From Laetiporus sulphureus 93-53 (Eukaryota; Basidiomycota; Agaricomycetes; Polyporales; Laetiporaceae): a DNA stretch of 64,000 nucleotides. Position numbers and translations under genes: made by a program. This document shows, piece after piece, positions 1-10,955 of this stretch; positions within the stretch are counted from its first letter, which is position 1; each line of letters begins with the position of its first letter. The notes beneath the pieces are model-generated. The model made no database searches, had not been told where the DNA came from, and saw nothing but the letters and a program-made list of their open reading frames with translations. The stretch lies in assembly GCF_001632365.1 (NCBI RefSeq), contig NW_024468547.1, positions 145,820-209,819 on the forward strand. Direction: 5' to 3'.

Positions 1-816
1 GAGTTCTGAACCACCAACAGGTCGACAACGGAGTTGAATCAGGAAACAGTTTATGTTTCCGCGAACGTTTTGATTGCAAGGGAATGGTGTTGGATCCAAC
101 GATTTACCTGCAACACAAAAGCCGGCGGAGTAATCCATACCTGGAAAAAGAATGCTCCCACGCCCTCCTAGTGTGCCTCGGCCTCGGCATTGCAGCCACT
201 CTTAGCGCCTTCCACTCGCACTTCCACAACTTGTGCTCGCCAGATATCGCGAACCCTCCACCCTGCCTTCGATCTCAGCTGGATCCAGAGCACGCGGGCT
301 GTGAGTCACTGCCGCTCCCGATGTTCCCAATTTCTGTAGGTGTGGAATAGGAATAGCGCTTGATTTGGGACTCAATTCGCAGGATGCCAGAACTGCACGC
401 ACCGGTTGACCGCGCTGGACTTCTCTTACCACCCCCCACTCGGGAGTCGGCCAGCAGATGCTGAGCGTAAGTTTAGGGTTTAGCCAAGGTCTCTGATTTA
501 TGGTTTATTCAGGCAGCTCCATTTCGGGCCCTCCTTGTTGTCCAGGCGCTGCCAGGGCTTGATTCCAACTCCTCGGAAATCCGTCGCCAGCGCATCATTA
601 TCAGCCCAGTAGGCAACAGATCTCATCTCACACCAAAGATTCGTCGGCCCGGCATGCGCTTATGTTCAGACTCGAAATGGCACCCTTCCTTCGAGCGCGA
701 ATTCGCAGGGGAAACAAACAGACGCCCAACAGACGCTGTGGACCCACAAAACGAAGTGATTTAACCGGTGAAGCTGAGCGCCCTCAGCCTCATCGTTAAC
801 TCCCCGCGTTATTGTA
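1..816. other. Leading 0.8 kb with no supportable gene
   Basis: Open frames exist on both strands between 84 and 432, but none has a recognisable domain or joins across plausible introns to another frame. The segment just upstream of 817 should contain the promoter and 5' leader of the zinc-finger gene. I see no clear TATA box there. Confidence 0.4.
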
Positions 817-2853
817 ATGTCCTCCAGCTCCCAAGATAGCCCCCTCCGCGACCTCTACCTCCGGGTAGAACCCGCCTCCGATCTCGGTATCACCACCGTC
901 GTGAGTCGATGTCTCGAGACGGAGCACTTCGATGTCTACCCCGACAACTCCTGGAACAAGGCCTTCCAAAACGCGGTCTCAAAAATCGGTCCCACTGTGG
1001 CAATCAAGGCACGCACCTCGGCCGTGCAGGCGGTGCTGGATGACGCGTGAGTCGATTGTTGTAAACGAGATCCGCTCTGGTTTGACGCGTTTTCATAGCG
1101 GCTACGGAGCACGCCAGATCGTACTGAACGACGACGTGGTACCGATCATCAGTTCTGTAACGTCTCTCCCCGACGCGTCAACATCATCATCATTATCGGC
1201 AGCGCTCATCGTAAGTCGATACTGATGTATGTCTGACCGATTGATCGTGGCTGATACCTTCGCAGCGCGAGGAGGTTGCTCTAGTCGTATGGGCCGAGTC
1301 CTCCGAGGCCGCACTGGCTGCTTATAATGACTTGGAACATCGGTTTAGGCACAAAGCTCGACTGTGCCACTGCGGTAGACAGCCAGGGTCATCCATCTCT
1401 CGTGGCGGCAGCTTCGGACTGCTGTTGCCCGCCTTCGACGTGGACCGATTCGACTTGAGCGGCCTCGGCGACGGGCTCGCGCCACTTGAGGATTTCGACA
1501 CCTTGCATAACATAGAGGGCGGGCAGTCCCTCGCGGAAGAGTTCCTCTACAACACGTCCGACGGATATTCAGTCGAATTGGCTGAGCCGTCTTTCGCCAC
1601 CTCCGACATGAGCATGTCTCAAGTAAGTAGTTTGGCGGATCCTTCGAGGGCTTAGCTGACAACTGCTTGTGCCGTGGTAGAGCCCGGCGTCCTTCAGTAG
1701 CGATCAGTTGTCGCCATATAGCGAGGCCAGTCCTTCGTCTACCATCTGGAGTTCATCCTCCGCGGCGAGCAGGAAGTTGACGTCGCCCTTCGTCGGCTTC
1801 GCCCCGGACCAGGCGATCCTCGCTACAATGTCCGAGTCTCCGAATATGGCGGTGTCCCCCATGTTGACCATCTCGCCATCGTTGACCATCTCCCCCACCT
1901 TGACGAATACTTCCGGCTCTCCAGTCCATGGCGAGGCGACCCCATACTACACTCCTCCCACTCGTCTGGAGGACATCGACGTGGACGAGGACGCAGATGG
2001 CGAGTCCGATGATGAGTCCGACGATAGCGTCGACTTCAATATGGATGCCGACGGCGAGTCTGACGACGAACAGTCCAACAATACGGATGCCTGTGCATCG
2101 CATGCTGCGACATTGCAGCTTTTGCCGACACCTTCTGCCCCCATCGAAGTCGAGAGGCCTGCAAGTAGCCAGCCTACCCCACTTCGTAAGAGGCGTGGCC
2201 GTCCGGCACGCTCCAGCTCGGCCCCTCTCCCACCAACTCTCCGTCTGTTAAAGCCAGCGACCGCCAACCTGCATCCTCTTCCTGGGCGACCCTCCGTCCC
2301 GAGCAGCAGCAGGCGACACTCGATGTCGTCTCCCACCGTGCATGAGGAGAGTCCTGCACATACGCATGGCTCCTTGTCCGAAGCTAGAATGGTTGGGCAG
2401 AAGTCGAAGCGATCGCAGTTCGAGGAGGACAGTAGCGGCCTGGACGCCGAAGACGGGGACGGGGACGATGAATACGTCGACGACATGATGACCTGCAGTG
2501 ACGATGACGACTTTGAAGACCAGCTCGCGGATGATGACGATGACGAGTACGTCGACGACGAGGTCAGTGCACCACCTGCGAAGCGAGCACGTTGCTCCCC
2601 ATCCACGTCGACGTCGACGGCAACGAGACCGCGGAAGACTAGGGGTCGGCGGCGCACATCCTCAAAGGCGAAGAAGGCGACTTGCCCGGAGTGCAAGCAG
2701 ACCTTCGTTCGACGCACCGACCTCACACGACACCAAAAGTCGAGCTCGTGTGCGAGAGTGGACGTCTGGTTCGCTTGCGACAGCGACCAATGCTCGAGCC
2801 GCTTCAGGCGCAAGGACGCTCTGAAGCGACACGTGCACTCCGTCCACCGCTGA
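817..2853 (+). CDS. C2H2-type zinc-finger protein, putative transcription factor
   Basis: Four exons (817-1046, 1099-1210, 1266-1622, 1681-2853) join in frame to give 623 residues. The C-terminal 60 residues hold two zinc-finger-like units: the first reads C-x2-C with a late H and a terminal Cys (CCHC-like, 'CPECKQTF...RHQKSSSC'), the second is C-x4-C-x12-H-x4-H ending just before the stop. The middle is disordered, rich in Ser/Pro, with several long Asp/Glu tracts and an Arg/Lys-rich stretch ('RKTRGRRR') just before the fingers, probably a nuclear localisation signal. This pattern fits a nuclear DNA-binding regulator with acidic regions. No target can be inferred. The N-terminal 70 residues look folded but I do not recognise them. 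All three introns are 52-58 nt with standard borders. Confidence 0.8.
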
Positions 2854-3059
2854 CCAGGTTTTTATCTTGTATATTTGGATACTGTACACTTCATCTTGCT
2901 ACCGATACCATCTGTACGTCGATATCCGGACTGCAGGACTGTCTTGCAGGCACTAACTTATTACTTTGCATTATGGTCCGGACACTGGCTTCATATTCGT
3001 TGTATATAGTTGCATTGTACTTGTGCATACTTGAGCACGTTGCTTGCAGCAATGCGCAT

Positions 3060-4172
3060 TGCATTGGAATCCAGAGCTCTCCTGAGTGGGCGCATGAGAA
3101 CGCGAAATGTTCTCCATCCTATCATCGTCTACCATGAGCCTTTCGACCACAAGACGCTCAGTGATAGCCTGCCGATGATCCGTCCGGAGGGTCAAGGTGT
3201 AGCCAGCTGCAACCTCAGCTATGCTTCCTCTGTAGGCGTACTTGGTGAAACAACCTTCCGGAAAAGTCGGAACGCGCGCTTACCTGACCACACCGCCATC
3301 ACGCATGCGCATTGCGGAGTTGGTATATTGAAAATCGCGTCCGTTAAGCGCCGTTCGTCTCACTATGAGTCAAGTCGTCCAAATCGGGTTGACGCCCATT
3401 ACCTCGCTGGCAGTGGCCCAGTGCAATGTGGAATCGGTTCTGCACCCTTGTTCCTGGTGGGCAGGCATGTGTTGATAGCAATGGAAGATTGGCCAAGATA
3501 GATTAATTGCTGGGTAATCCTATGATGCCCTGGACGAGAGCACTGGGGTACTTGACAGCTTCGAGAGGGCTGTGGGCGCTGCCACATTGGCATTCTTCCT
3601 ACGAATCTAGAATGAGGAGCTCGGCGAGTTATAACAATTTTGCACCGGAACAGGATGTTCATAACAGGCAAGAGTGCGAGCAGCGCTCTCGTATGCGGAA
3701 CGCGGCGTGCTGGTGCTGATAGAGTACACACACGGCAGCTTGAGCGTCCTAGCATCTGTTGGTGTCGCATCGTCGACAATGTTACACGTGGAGGTCAGTG
3801 GTGATCGCCATGAACGCTGCTGCGGATCCAGTAGCGATAATCATGAAGGCAGATCTGCTGTACTTGGTCCGAGCCTCGAGGCAATGAAGCTAAAATGATG
3901 CAGACGAAGCAGGCAAGTGCGGGAGGACCGAGAAACGCGAACGATGCTTGGATTGAGCGCTCCGGGGTCGACAAGCGATAGGCCAGAAGGTCGAAGACCG
4001 GCTTTTCTAGCGTTCATTTCTGCCTTGATTACACCGGTTTCTCATGCTGTACTAAACAAGCACGTAATGGTCCTCCAATCGCGAGATCGCTGTAGACCAA
4101 TTCCAGATTGCAGCGCAGAGACCAAGTATCCCAATCCCAGCCGTCCCACAAGGCAATATTCACAGGTCGCAT
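3060..4172 (-). CDS. Possible multi-exon membrane-protein gene, structure unresolved
   Basis: Several minus-strand frames in this interval have protein-like composition although none is long. They include a hydrophobic segment near 4.1 kb ('GTAGIGILGLCAAIW'), another near 3.85 kb ('AFMIIATGSAAAFMAITT') preceded by a good TTTTAG acceptor, and a polar segment near 3.2 kb ('FTKYAYRGSIAEVAAGYTL'). The only ATG I can place upstream is at 4172. Hydrophobic segments broken by short introns would fit the seven-helix orphan membrane proteins common in agaricomycetes, but I could not join all exons without stops. It may also be a decayed gene. Treat the borders as approximate. Confidence 0.3.
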
Positions 4173-4321
4173 GAGCGGGGAGTTCCGAGGGACACGAGGG
4201 AATTAACGAGAGGGACGGAGAAAGAGTTCAGTAAATTCTCAATCGAGATGCCACGCTGTTCGGTGGTTGCCGCAGCACTGATCGTCATCGCGCTCTGAGC
4301 CCGAGCGGTCAGTTCACAACC

Positions 4322-5502
4322 ATGTCCTCCCCATCGCAGACGGCATCGCCAACGGCCTCGAGCTCTTCGACGGCGACGAAGGACACGCCAGCGGTCTCCA
4401 TAGACAGTCTTTTGTCTTATCCCAGTCCAACAGCCCCGGAGACTCGAGCCGCTTCATCGACTCAACAATCACGGCCTCTCGTCAGAGAACGACTATATGT
4501 CGGCAACTTGCACCCGACCGTCGACGAGTGAGTCAACTGTCCCAAATGCGGTTGAGCCTATCTCACTTGCCATGGTTTCCCATTAGGTATACCCTGCTGC
4601 AAGTGTTCAACAAGTATGGAAAGGTGTCCAAGCTCGACTTTCTCTTCCACAAGACTGGCCCGATGAAGGGCAAGCCGCGTGGTTACGCATTTGTGGAGTA
4701 CTCCAGCGTGGAGGTATGTCCGTGGTATCTCCTCGCTAGGCCCGCTTGCTCATCCCGGGTTTCTCCTGCATGACTGTCCGTATGACCTCCTCAACGACAT
4801 TGTCCGAATCAGTGACCCGGGGAAGAGACAGGGACAGGGCACGGCGCTAGTGTCTGCAGAACATGAACTGACCTTGCAATCACCCGTTCGATATTATAGG
4901 ATGCCCAGAATGCACTCGAGAGCGCTAACAACAAGCTACTCCGAGGTCGAAAGCTCTTTATCACGTATGCACACCAAGCACCGCAAGACCAGACCGGTGC
5001 TGGATCGAGGTACAAGCGGATGCAGTCAGAGGCCTCAAAGCCCACAACGCTCAGCCTGCTGAAGAGCGCGTCTACAGGTCGTCAGGAAGCGTACGTCGCA
5101 ACGACCGATGGCATCATACTCGTAAGCTAAAACCTCTATGACGGCTGCAGGACCGGAACGAAGATAGCGAAGATGGAGGCGAAGCTGCGGCAAATGGAGC
5201 AGTCTTCGTCCGGGTCCTCCTCACGTCTCCACCCATCCCTCCCATCCAAACCGACAATGGCATCCATCGTCGCGTCGACCATGGATGTGCCTCCCGCCGG
5301 GGCGCGACAATCCCTCCCAAGTATGTCTGCGCGCAAGAGGATACATCAGACGCTTCCCTCTCTCCCTATGCCCAATCCGACGAAAAGCACACCGTCGACT
5401 CCCCTGTTCCCCAGCGCAGCTACACCGCCTCGTGTGGAGCCTGCGAAGAAAGCTGCGACGCCTCTTACCGGCGTGCGGATAGTGAAGAAGAAGGATCGGT
5501 GA
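4322..5502 (+). CDS. RRM-domain RNA-binding protein, RBM18-like
   Basis: Four exons (4322-4527, 4587-4713, 4900-5090, 5151-5502) join in frame to about 290 residues. After a Ser/Thr/Pro-rich leader of about 58 residues comes one RNA recognition motif. RNP2 is 'RLYVGNLHP' and RNP1 is 'KPRGYAFVEY'; both fit RRM consensus, with the aromatic residues that stack on RNA bases. The linker between them ('TLLQVFNKYGKVSKLDFLFH') matches the RBM18 subgroup. The tail after the RRM is basic and Ser/Pro-rich and ends 'VRIVKKKDR'. RBM18 homologues are single-RRM proteins of poorly known role. Intron 2 (4714-4899, 186 nt) is unusually long for this window. The assignment to RBM18 rests on the RRM core and the single-domain layout. 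Confidence 0.85.
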
Positions 5503-5684
5503 CGAAGGCTTTTGCTTCTTTTGCGGGCTGCATTGTTTTAATAAGTTAAGGGACATGGGTAACGAAGCAGCCTGTCCACTTCTTGCGCAGCTGCTATAGT
5601 AGTGTTACAAGCGTAGTGTTTCTTGCGCATGCGGGTCTCGATAGGTTATCACATTATCATAAGCTGGATTTACTGGCTAATAAG

Positions 5685-5779
5685 TCCCTGGTAGTATATC
5701 GGTTAGTACACGCGCCTGTCATCAGTCTGTCATTTCTCCGAGGACGCGCGAAAGCGGGGTTCGACTCCCCGCCAGGGAG
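5685..5779 (+). tRNA. tRNA-Asp (anticodon GTC) with a 23-nt intron
   Basis: The acceptor stem TCCCTGG (5685-5691) pairs perfectly with CCAGGGA (5772-5778), discriminator G. The D arm is GTAT...GTAC. The anticodon stem CGCGC (5711-5715) pairs with GCGCG (5746-5750). The loop CTGTCAC carries anticodon GTC. The T arm is CGGGG-TTCGACT-CCCCG. The loop is interrupted directly after position 37 by an intron of about 5722-5744, the canonical site for tRNA-splicing endonuclease. A and B boxes for RNA polymerase III lie in the D and T arms. The sequence CTGTCAT occurs both at the exon-intron junction and inside the intron, so the exact ends could be shifted by eye. Confidence 0.93.
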
Positions 5780-5924
5780 TAGCTTTTGCTCTTTCGCTCG
5801 TCCAACAACTTTTCCAGGCTCGCTGAGGGTGGGGAACGCGTTTCCGTTGTCAACTTTCTCATTTTACTTCTCAAACTGCCCGAGCAATCGCGGATGTCAC
5901 GAAGACGCAAGGATATGTAAATGC

Positions 5925-6287
5925 TTTGTAAGCGCCGAACTCAATGCGGAACGCCTGCGCCAACCTAGGCTACTCATTTGACGGCACCACCTGCCACGTT
6001 CTTGCATCTGCTATTGGTGAGACTATCCCACTCTGTCGCATGTATAGTCCAAGCTCAAGGGACCACTTCTACACCATGTCCAAGGAGAAGGCGGACAATG
6101 CTGCGAACAACTACGGATATGCCAACGAAGGCATCACCCCATATATCTGTCCTTCGCAGATCGGGTACAGCGGGACCAGTCCCAGAGCTGCCGGTCTTTC
6201 TACACAACGTCGAAGAGCGAGCGAGACAATGCCATCACCAATTTGTGGTACATGGACAAGGCATTGCTTGTTACGTAAATTTATGAT
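5925..6287 (+). pseudogene. Decayed DUF5648-type repeat gene
   Basis: The translation carries the same repeat as the gene at 7719 ('IPLCRMYSPSSRDHFYTMS', then 'ADNAANNYGYANEGI'). After residue motif 'ICPSQIG' the frame is lost. The homologous continuation ('FYTTSKSERDNAITNLWYMD') appears in another frame about 6198-6260 and then hits a stop. There is no signal-peptide exon upstream. I read this as a frameshifted, truncated relative of the neighbouring secreted protein, in the same orientation. It could be a sequencing error only if the missing 5' exon were also found, which it is not. Confidence 0.75.
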
Positions 6288-6290
6288 TGA

Positions 6291-7476
6291 ATCCAAGGTG
6301 AGAAGTCTTAATGTCATCAAATGCTCACAGGGACTAAGCTGTCAATGTATAGGCATGCTACATATTTTGTACTGCACGATACTCCTTTCAGAAGAATTTT
6401 TTGTTTTGCTGTCACGATGGTCGTTATGCTCTGAATTTTGTATATGCAACGAATCATAGTATCCTTGCGCCATCCTTGTAGACGTAGCTAACGGTTACTA
6501 ATGCTTAGATTCAGCGCTCAGCAGTCAAGAAACGCTGTGCCAGAAATGGCCATCTTCTTTTCTAGGACGTTTGGACGTCGCCACAACTCGTTTATCGCGT
6601 CTTGTGATGCAGACTTCACTGCATCGGAGGTTGCTTGAATCCGATGACACTTTTACCTCGTATGGTCGATAACATTCGGAGCTCCCAATCTTATGTTAGG
6701 CGTGCCAGACTCGTGACTGGACATATTGCCAGAGAGGTATCAGTTACGACGGCTCAAGTCCCATGGCGAGGATCTGCGCCGACATTCAAGGCCTTAAGCT
6801 CAAGACTCGCTCAAGGCGAAACATTTTTGCTGCCGGACACATGCCGCTCTGTATTGAGGGCTCGATGGAAGGACGCCACCATGATCCAATGCAATGTTGT
6901 TTTCAGGATTATCATGGCAGGCAAGCCTTCCTCTCTTCTGCCCGAGTCACACAATGCAGACAAGCATATGTAGACTCATAAATTTCTTCAGTGCGTCCTG
7001 GCCTCTTCGTTGGAATCTCTCGTCACTCAAAGCGGTCTTCAATCACCGAGAGGACGAGCCCCAGGCGTATCGGTTTCAGTAGACACATCTGGTGCTATCC
7101 CACCTAAACATTCGATGAAAATCTCCGCAACGCCAGCAGTGCGCCACAGATGCTGGCACAGAGGCTCTATAGGTCATCAAATTATGCTTTTTTGCCTACA
7201 AAGAACATCGATGTATCATTCTGCATCCATCATCATTTTCAGGATCTTCTTCGCATGCTGATATACCTGCTGGTGCGGCGCTGTAGAAACGATTGAAGAT
7301 GCACCAAGCCAGTTTACAATCAAAGACATGAATCAGAACCTGTGAGTAGCACGCCCATATGATCGGACTGAGTTGACAGTATAGGAATAAACTCTATGTT
7401 GTTTGCGGTAAGCCCGACCACATTGACAAGTGTCTACTCCATCTGATCCGAGCAAGGTTGCTTCCCTGACGTTTCA
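6291..7476. other. Gene-poor spacer
   Basis: A plus-strand open frame at about 6700-6981 has fairly protein-like composition ('YDGSSPMARICADIQGLKLK'), but it has no start, partner exon or known domain. I found no RNA gene or transposon coding sequence. Confidence 0.35.
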
Positions 7477-7652
7477 TACCACCGCGGCGTGTCGGAGGCA
7501 TGCAGGGAGCGACTACAGGAATGCCTGTCGGTCACCGATTTCTAGCATTTCGCTACACTGTAGCAGCTAGGTATGATCACAAATCAGCGACTCAATTACT
7601 ACTTGATCAGAGAGAATGCAAAATCAGGCAGCTGAACAAGCGCGCCATGCTG

Positions 7653-7658
7653 TATAAA
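7653..7658 (+). promoter_or_regulatory. TATA box of the DUF5648 gene
   Basis: TATAAA lies 61-66 nt upstream of the ATG at 7719. The same box, at the same distance and in conserved flanking sequence, precedes the inverted copy (63811-63816), which supports its being functional. Confidence 0.65.
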
Positions 7659-7718
7659 GAGCACTAACGAGGTGAACCACGAACATTATCCTTTCCTCTC
7701 CACATCGTTTCCATAGCC

Positions 7719-8359
7719 ATGTTCACTCGCAATGTCCTCCGCATTCTCCCCTTGGTTCTCGCTGCACTTTCTATGGCCGCAAATGCTGTGCCCAAGCCGG
7801 AGAAGCCATTGAATGAGGTATGCCCTCTGCATAACGAGACCCGCTCTCCGGAGATTAACGTATCGTTGTTGCATCACAGCGACTCTTGGCGAGGCTGGAT
7901 GACTGTGGCGAGGTCTCTGAATCCGTCGCATTTCTGCAGGCCTATAGCCCCAGCTTTGAGAATCACTTCTACGGAGACGACGCCGCATCGATGGAGGGCT
8001 TGATCACCAATCAGGACTACATATCCGAGGGCGATGTCGGCCATGTTTTCTCTGCTCAAGTTGGGGTGACCATCCCGCTCTACGGCCTGTGGAGCAACGG
8101 GCGGCTGGACAGCTTCTACACCACGTCCAAGTCGGAGGCAGACAATGCAGTAGACAAGCTAGGCTACACCGCATATGGCACTGTTGCCTTCGTCTATCAG
8201 GACCAAAACTGCGGCAGCATCCCATTGTACCGCATGTACAGTCCTACCGCGACCGATCACTTCTACACGACGTCGGAGAGCGAGAGAGACAATGCCATCA
8301 CCAACCTCGGATACGTTGATGAAGGTATCCAGTGCTACGTCCTCCCTACCGATGACTAA
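7719..8359 (+). CDS. Small secreted DUF5648-type repeat protein
   Basis: Two exons (7719-7817, 7880-8359) give 192 residues; the intron is phase 0 with GTATGC...CACAG borders. Exon 1 encodes a signal peptide (Met, positive start, hydrophobic core 'ILPLVLAALSMAA', then 'NAVPKPEKP'). The mature part is three or four tandem units of about 45 residues of the form 'PLYRMYSP..DHFYTTS..E.DNA...LGY..EG', typical of the DUF5648 repeat found in secreted bacterial and fungal proteins; its function is unknown. In the first unit the 'HFYTT' core has changed to 'HFYGDD', unlike the inverted paralog at 63110. Predicted extracellular. A TATA box sits upstream. Confidence 0.88.
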
Positions 8360-8370
8360 TCTTGGGTGAG

Positions 8371-9335
8371 CGTCCCATCGTGATTATTTTAATATCTTGT
8401 ACACCGACTGATTTGCTCTTAGACAAACATTTTTCGATGCAAATTGGCATTCTTATTTCTTGATCTCTGTGATTCATTGTAGTGGACTACAGTACATGTT
8501 AGGTGAGACCCGGGCAGTGTGGACATGGCCGTGGCTGGCCACGAGCCTCCAATTGACAGGTGTCGCCGTATGTTTGCCGTATGTTTGCTTGTGAGACGTT
8601 GCGCTGGAGCGCACGGTGGACGTTCCTCTCAATGCCTAACAGCCAGCAAGAACGCGATAGTATGAGGATGTTGGCATGAACGTCGTACCGGTGCAATTCT
8701 GGTTGGAATGATTCAACTTGGAAAAAGCAGCAACTACTCCTACGAGAAGAACAAACGATATGCACGGGGGTGTCTGTGAGGACCAAGTTGAAATGGAGCG
8801 ACATGTCCGAGTTGTAAAGTTGTCAACCGGAAAGAGAGCTGGACTGCGTCGTGTGCCGGAACCTCCTCGTCGAACTGGACGACATAAAACTGCGGTTCGA
8901 GGAGGTCGTGCAGGTAGGCTGAGGAAACGAGGCACGGCCTGGCTGCAGCGTATCATCGCCAAACACAGGTCAACTCGCTCGAGCGTGCAGTGAAATGTCA
9001 TTGACGCATCTCCAGGTCTTCCAAACTCTTTGAGGACAGCGGTGGCAATTGACCTCTTCTACAAATCACACCCATTAACTACCGTGAGGAGACGAACGGC
9101 GAGCTTCGCCCTCCTTTTAGAATTGAGCATAACCCGTGCACAATGACGGGCCTGTGCTCCCAAATGGCCGTCCATAAGTACCTCGCCGATCACATGCTCA
9201 TTCTCGACCCATAGCTCACGCCTCTTTCCCGTCAGGCTGAGATCATGGAAGGGAAGGGGAGAACGTGGTACTGGTACCCTCAATCGGGATCAGGGCTCAG
9301 CATAGAGTGTAGAAGGACAGACTCATGAGCCCGTC
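8371..9335. other. Spacer with a possible exon remnant
   Basis: Around 8840-8910 the plus strand has a short coiled-coil-like frame ('DDIKLRFEEVVQ') followed by a GT donor, and a possible continuation ('VNSLERAV') after an acceptor near 8967. In-frame stops lie immediately upstream and downstream, so I cannot support a gene. The stretch 9000-9335 contains the 3' flank of the minus-strand gene ending at 9336. Confidence 0.3.
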
Positions 9336-9943
9336 TCACTCCGCCTGCCGCTGCTCATGCTGCATTTGCTTCTGGTTGATCATGATTTCGGAGACCATCT
9401 GCCATACTTGCATTAGGACCCGCACCCTGACCGCGTAAAACACCAAAAGAAGGACGATGCCTACCTGGAACTACCACCACTGGTTCCTCAACGCATCTCT
9501 CTGCTCGTCCAACACACCGCCGAGCTTCCAACTCGACAGAAATGCCTATACGCCTTCTTCCGAAGCTCTTTCTCGAGGGCTTTCTCAATCTTCATAAGCG
9601 TTCTATGTATCGTGAGCCCACACCAGGCGCGAAACGGGCAAAAGAGGAGGAACGCGCTGGCGGAAACTCCCCACCGCTGCTCTTCAAGCCGCGCGTCGAC
9701 GGCGTCGGGGTCCGCCGAGTACGAGCTGTTTGCTCACCATCGTGCGCCGCACTGCGTCTAGCACGAGAAGCACGCCGCAGTTCCTGCCTTTCGCATCTGC
9801 TGCGATCATCTTATCAGCATATAGCACTTGAATTACGATGAGAGTGGGCGGCATACATCAATGGTCTGCACGGGCTCAACTACCTCCCAGACGACCGGCT
9901 GCAGCGCGGGCACAGCGATGACGGAGCCTGTGGTGGCGTCCAT
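9336..9943 (-). CDS. Hypothetical membrane protein with C-terminal coiled coil
   Basis: No single frame here is long, but four short exons join perfectly: 9857-9943, 9774-9799, 9518-9725 and 9336-9464, with introns of 57, 48 and 53 nt and GT/AG borders. The product is 149 residues. Residues about 55-75 are hydrophobic ('VSASAFLLFCPFRAWCGLTI'), followed by a basic, helical stretch ('EKALEKELRKKAYRHF'), a strong transmembrane segment ('VGIVLLLVFYAVRVRVLM'), and a Gln/Met-rich helix to the stop ('EIMINQKQMQHEQRQAE'). I do not recognise the family. It could be a small organelle or endomembrane protein. The start ATG at 9943 is the first in frame I can see; an upstream exon is possible. Confidence 0.6.
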
Positions 9944-10955
9944 CGTCTGCAGCGCCCGATGCTGCCAGCGGGGATGTCGCTCAAGAGGGGCAATCCGTCG
10001 CCGGTGTCGAACGCGAGCGGGGGCGGAGTGAGGCCGTGCTTCGCGCTGCTAGTAGGGTCACAACGTTCTAGGCCATCCGGTCCGATGCAATCGTTGCAGC
10101 TTGGGTTGAGAGGAGTGGTCCGATGTGTGGTTCTTCGAGTGAATTGGAGTCCTTGATGGTCTCGAAGGTGGATCTACGTGCGTCTAGGGAAACGATGTGA
10201 CTAGCACCAACCGGCGCTGCAGGCTGGACGGCTGCAGTAATCGATAAGTACAGCATTGTGTGGGCACATGGACGTCAAGTGGCAGTGTACTGTGCAAGGC
10301 TGCAACCTCGAGGCGGAAGGGCGCACACAAGGACCCACAAAGACGATCCGATAGGGCGGAGACATGTGAGGGCCAAGCTTCCTGACTCTTGCCTGTTTCA
10401 CCCAGGATTTAAAACCGTGACAGTGCTCACCGCGCAGCACATTTGTTTTGTAACAGCAAAGGCTGCTGGTGTGCACGTTTGTGCAATTTTTGCTGATTGA
10501 AGTGCGCGGACAAAGGGAGACCGTGATGTGCACGTAAGCGGGACGCGAAGTTCGCATCCCATGGAGTACTCTGGACCGCCATTGAAGCCATCATCATATC
10601 CCTGGCAGGGTCAGCGTAAGGCGCCCTCAGCCACCGGCGCTCCACCAGCCGACGAGCCAGAAGCTTCGCAGACATGTCAAGGAAGAGAGCGAATTACCGA
10701 TGATCGAACACAAGCGCGTAGAAGAAAATATTCGCGGTGAGCTCGCATCTCAAACTCGCTGCGCAAGCGAGGCAGACACGCAGAGCATGGAAACGAAAGC
10801 GTAGCACTCTATCGGATTTTGCAGGACATGTCATTAGAGCAGGTGCCGAGTTCTTAGCGAGAGGCAACCAGAGAAGACAATGAGAAAGCGTGAAGCCGGA
10901 TTGCAGTCATAGCCATAATATGCGATACAGAGGGGCGAAACTAGTAGGAACAGCA
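9944..10955. other. Spacer without a supportable gene
   Basis: Frames on both strands are short. A minus-strand frame at 10427-10675 starts with a basic, Arg-rich N-terminus but has no recognisable continuation. This interval should include the upstream region of the gene at 9943 and the 3' flank of RPL23. Confidence 0.35.

Larger units (their letters stand above)
7477..8370 (+). repeat. Left arm of a ~0.9 kb inverted duplication
   Basis: From TACCACCGCGGCGTGTCGGA at 7477 to the GGGTGAG just after the stop codon near 8370, this segment is closely similar to the reverse complement of 63099-63994. Promoter, signal-peptide exon, intron and second exon are all shared, with scattered substitutions. 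The two arms point toward each other's interior and lie about 55 kb apart. Confidence 0.9.

Noticed and set aside
1947..2813. A 288-codon minus-strand frame opposite the zinc-finger gene
   Set aside because: It is the reverse shadow of the Asp/Ser-rich exon; its Ser runs mirror the GAC/GAT codons of the real gene.
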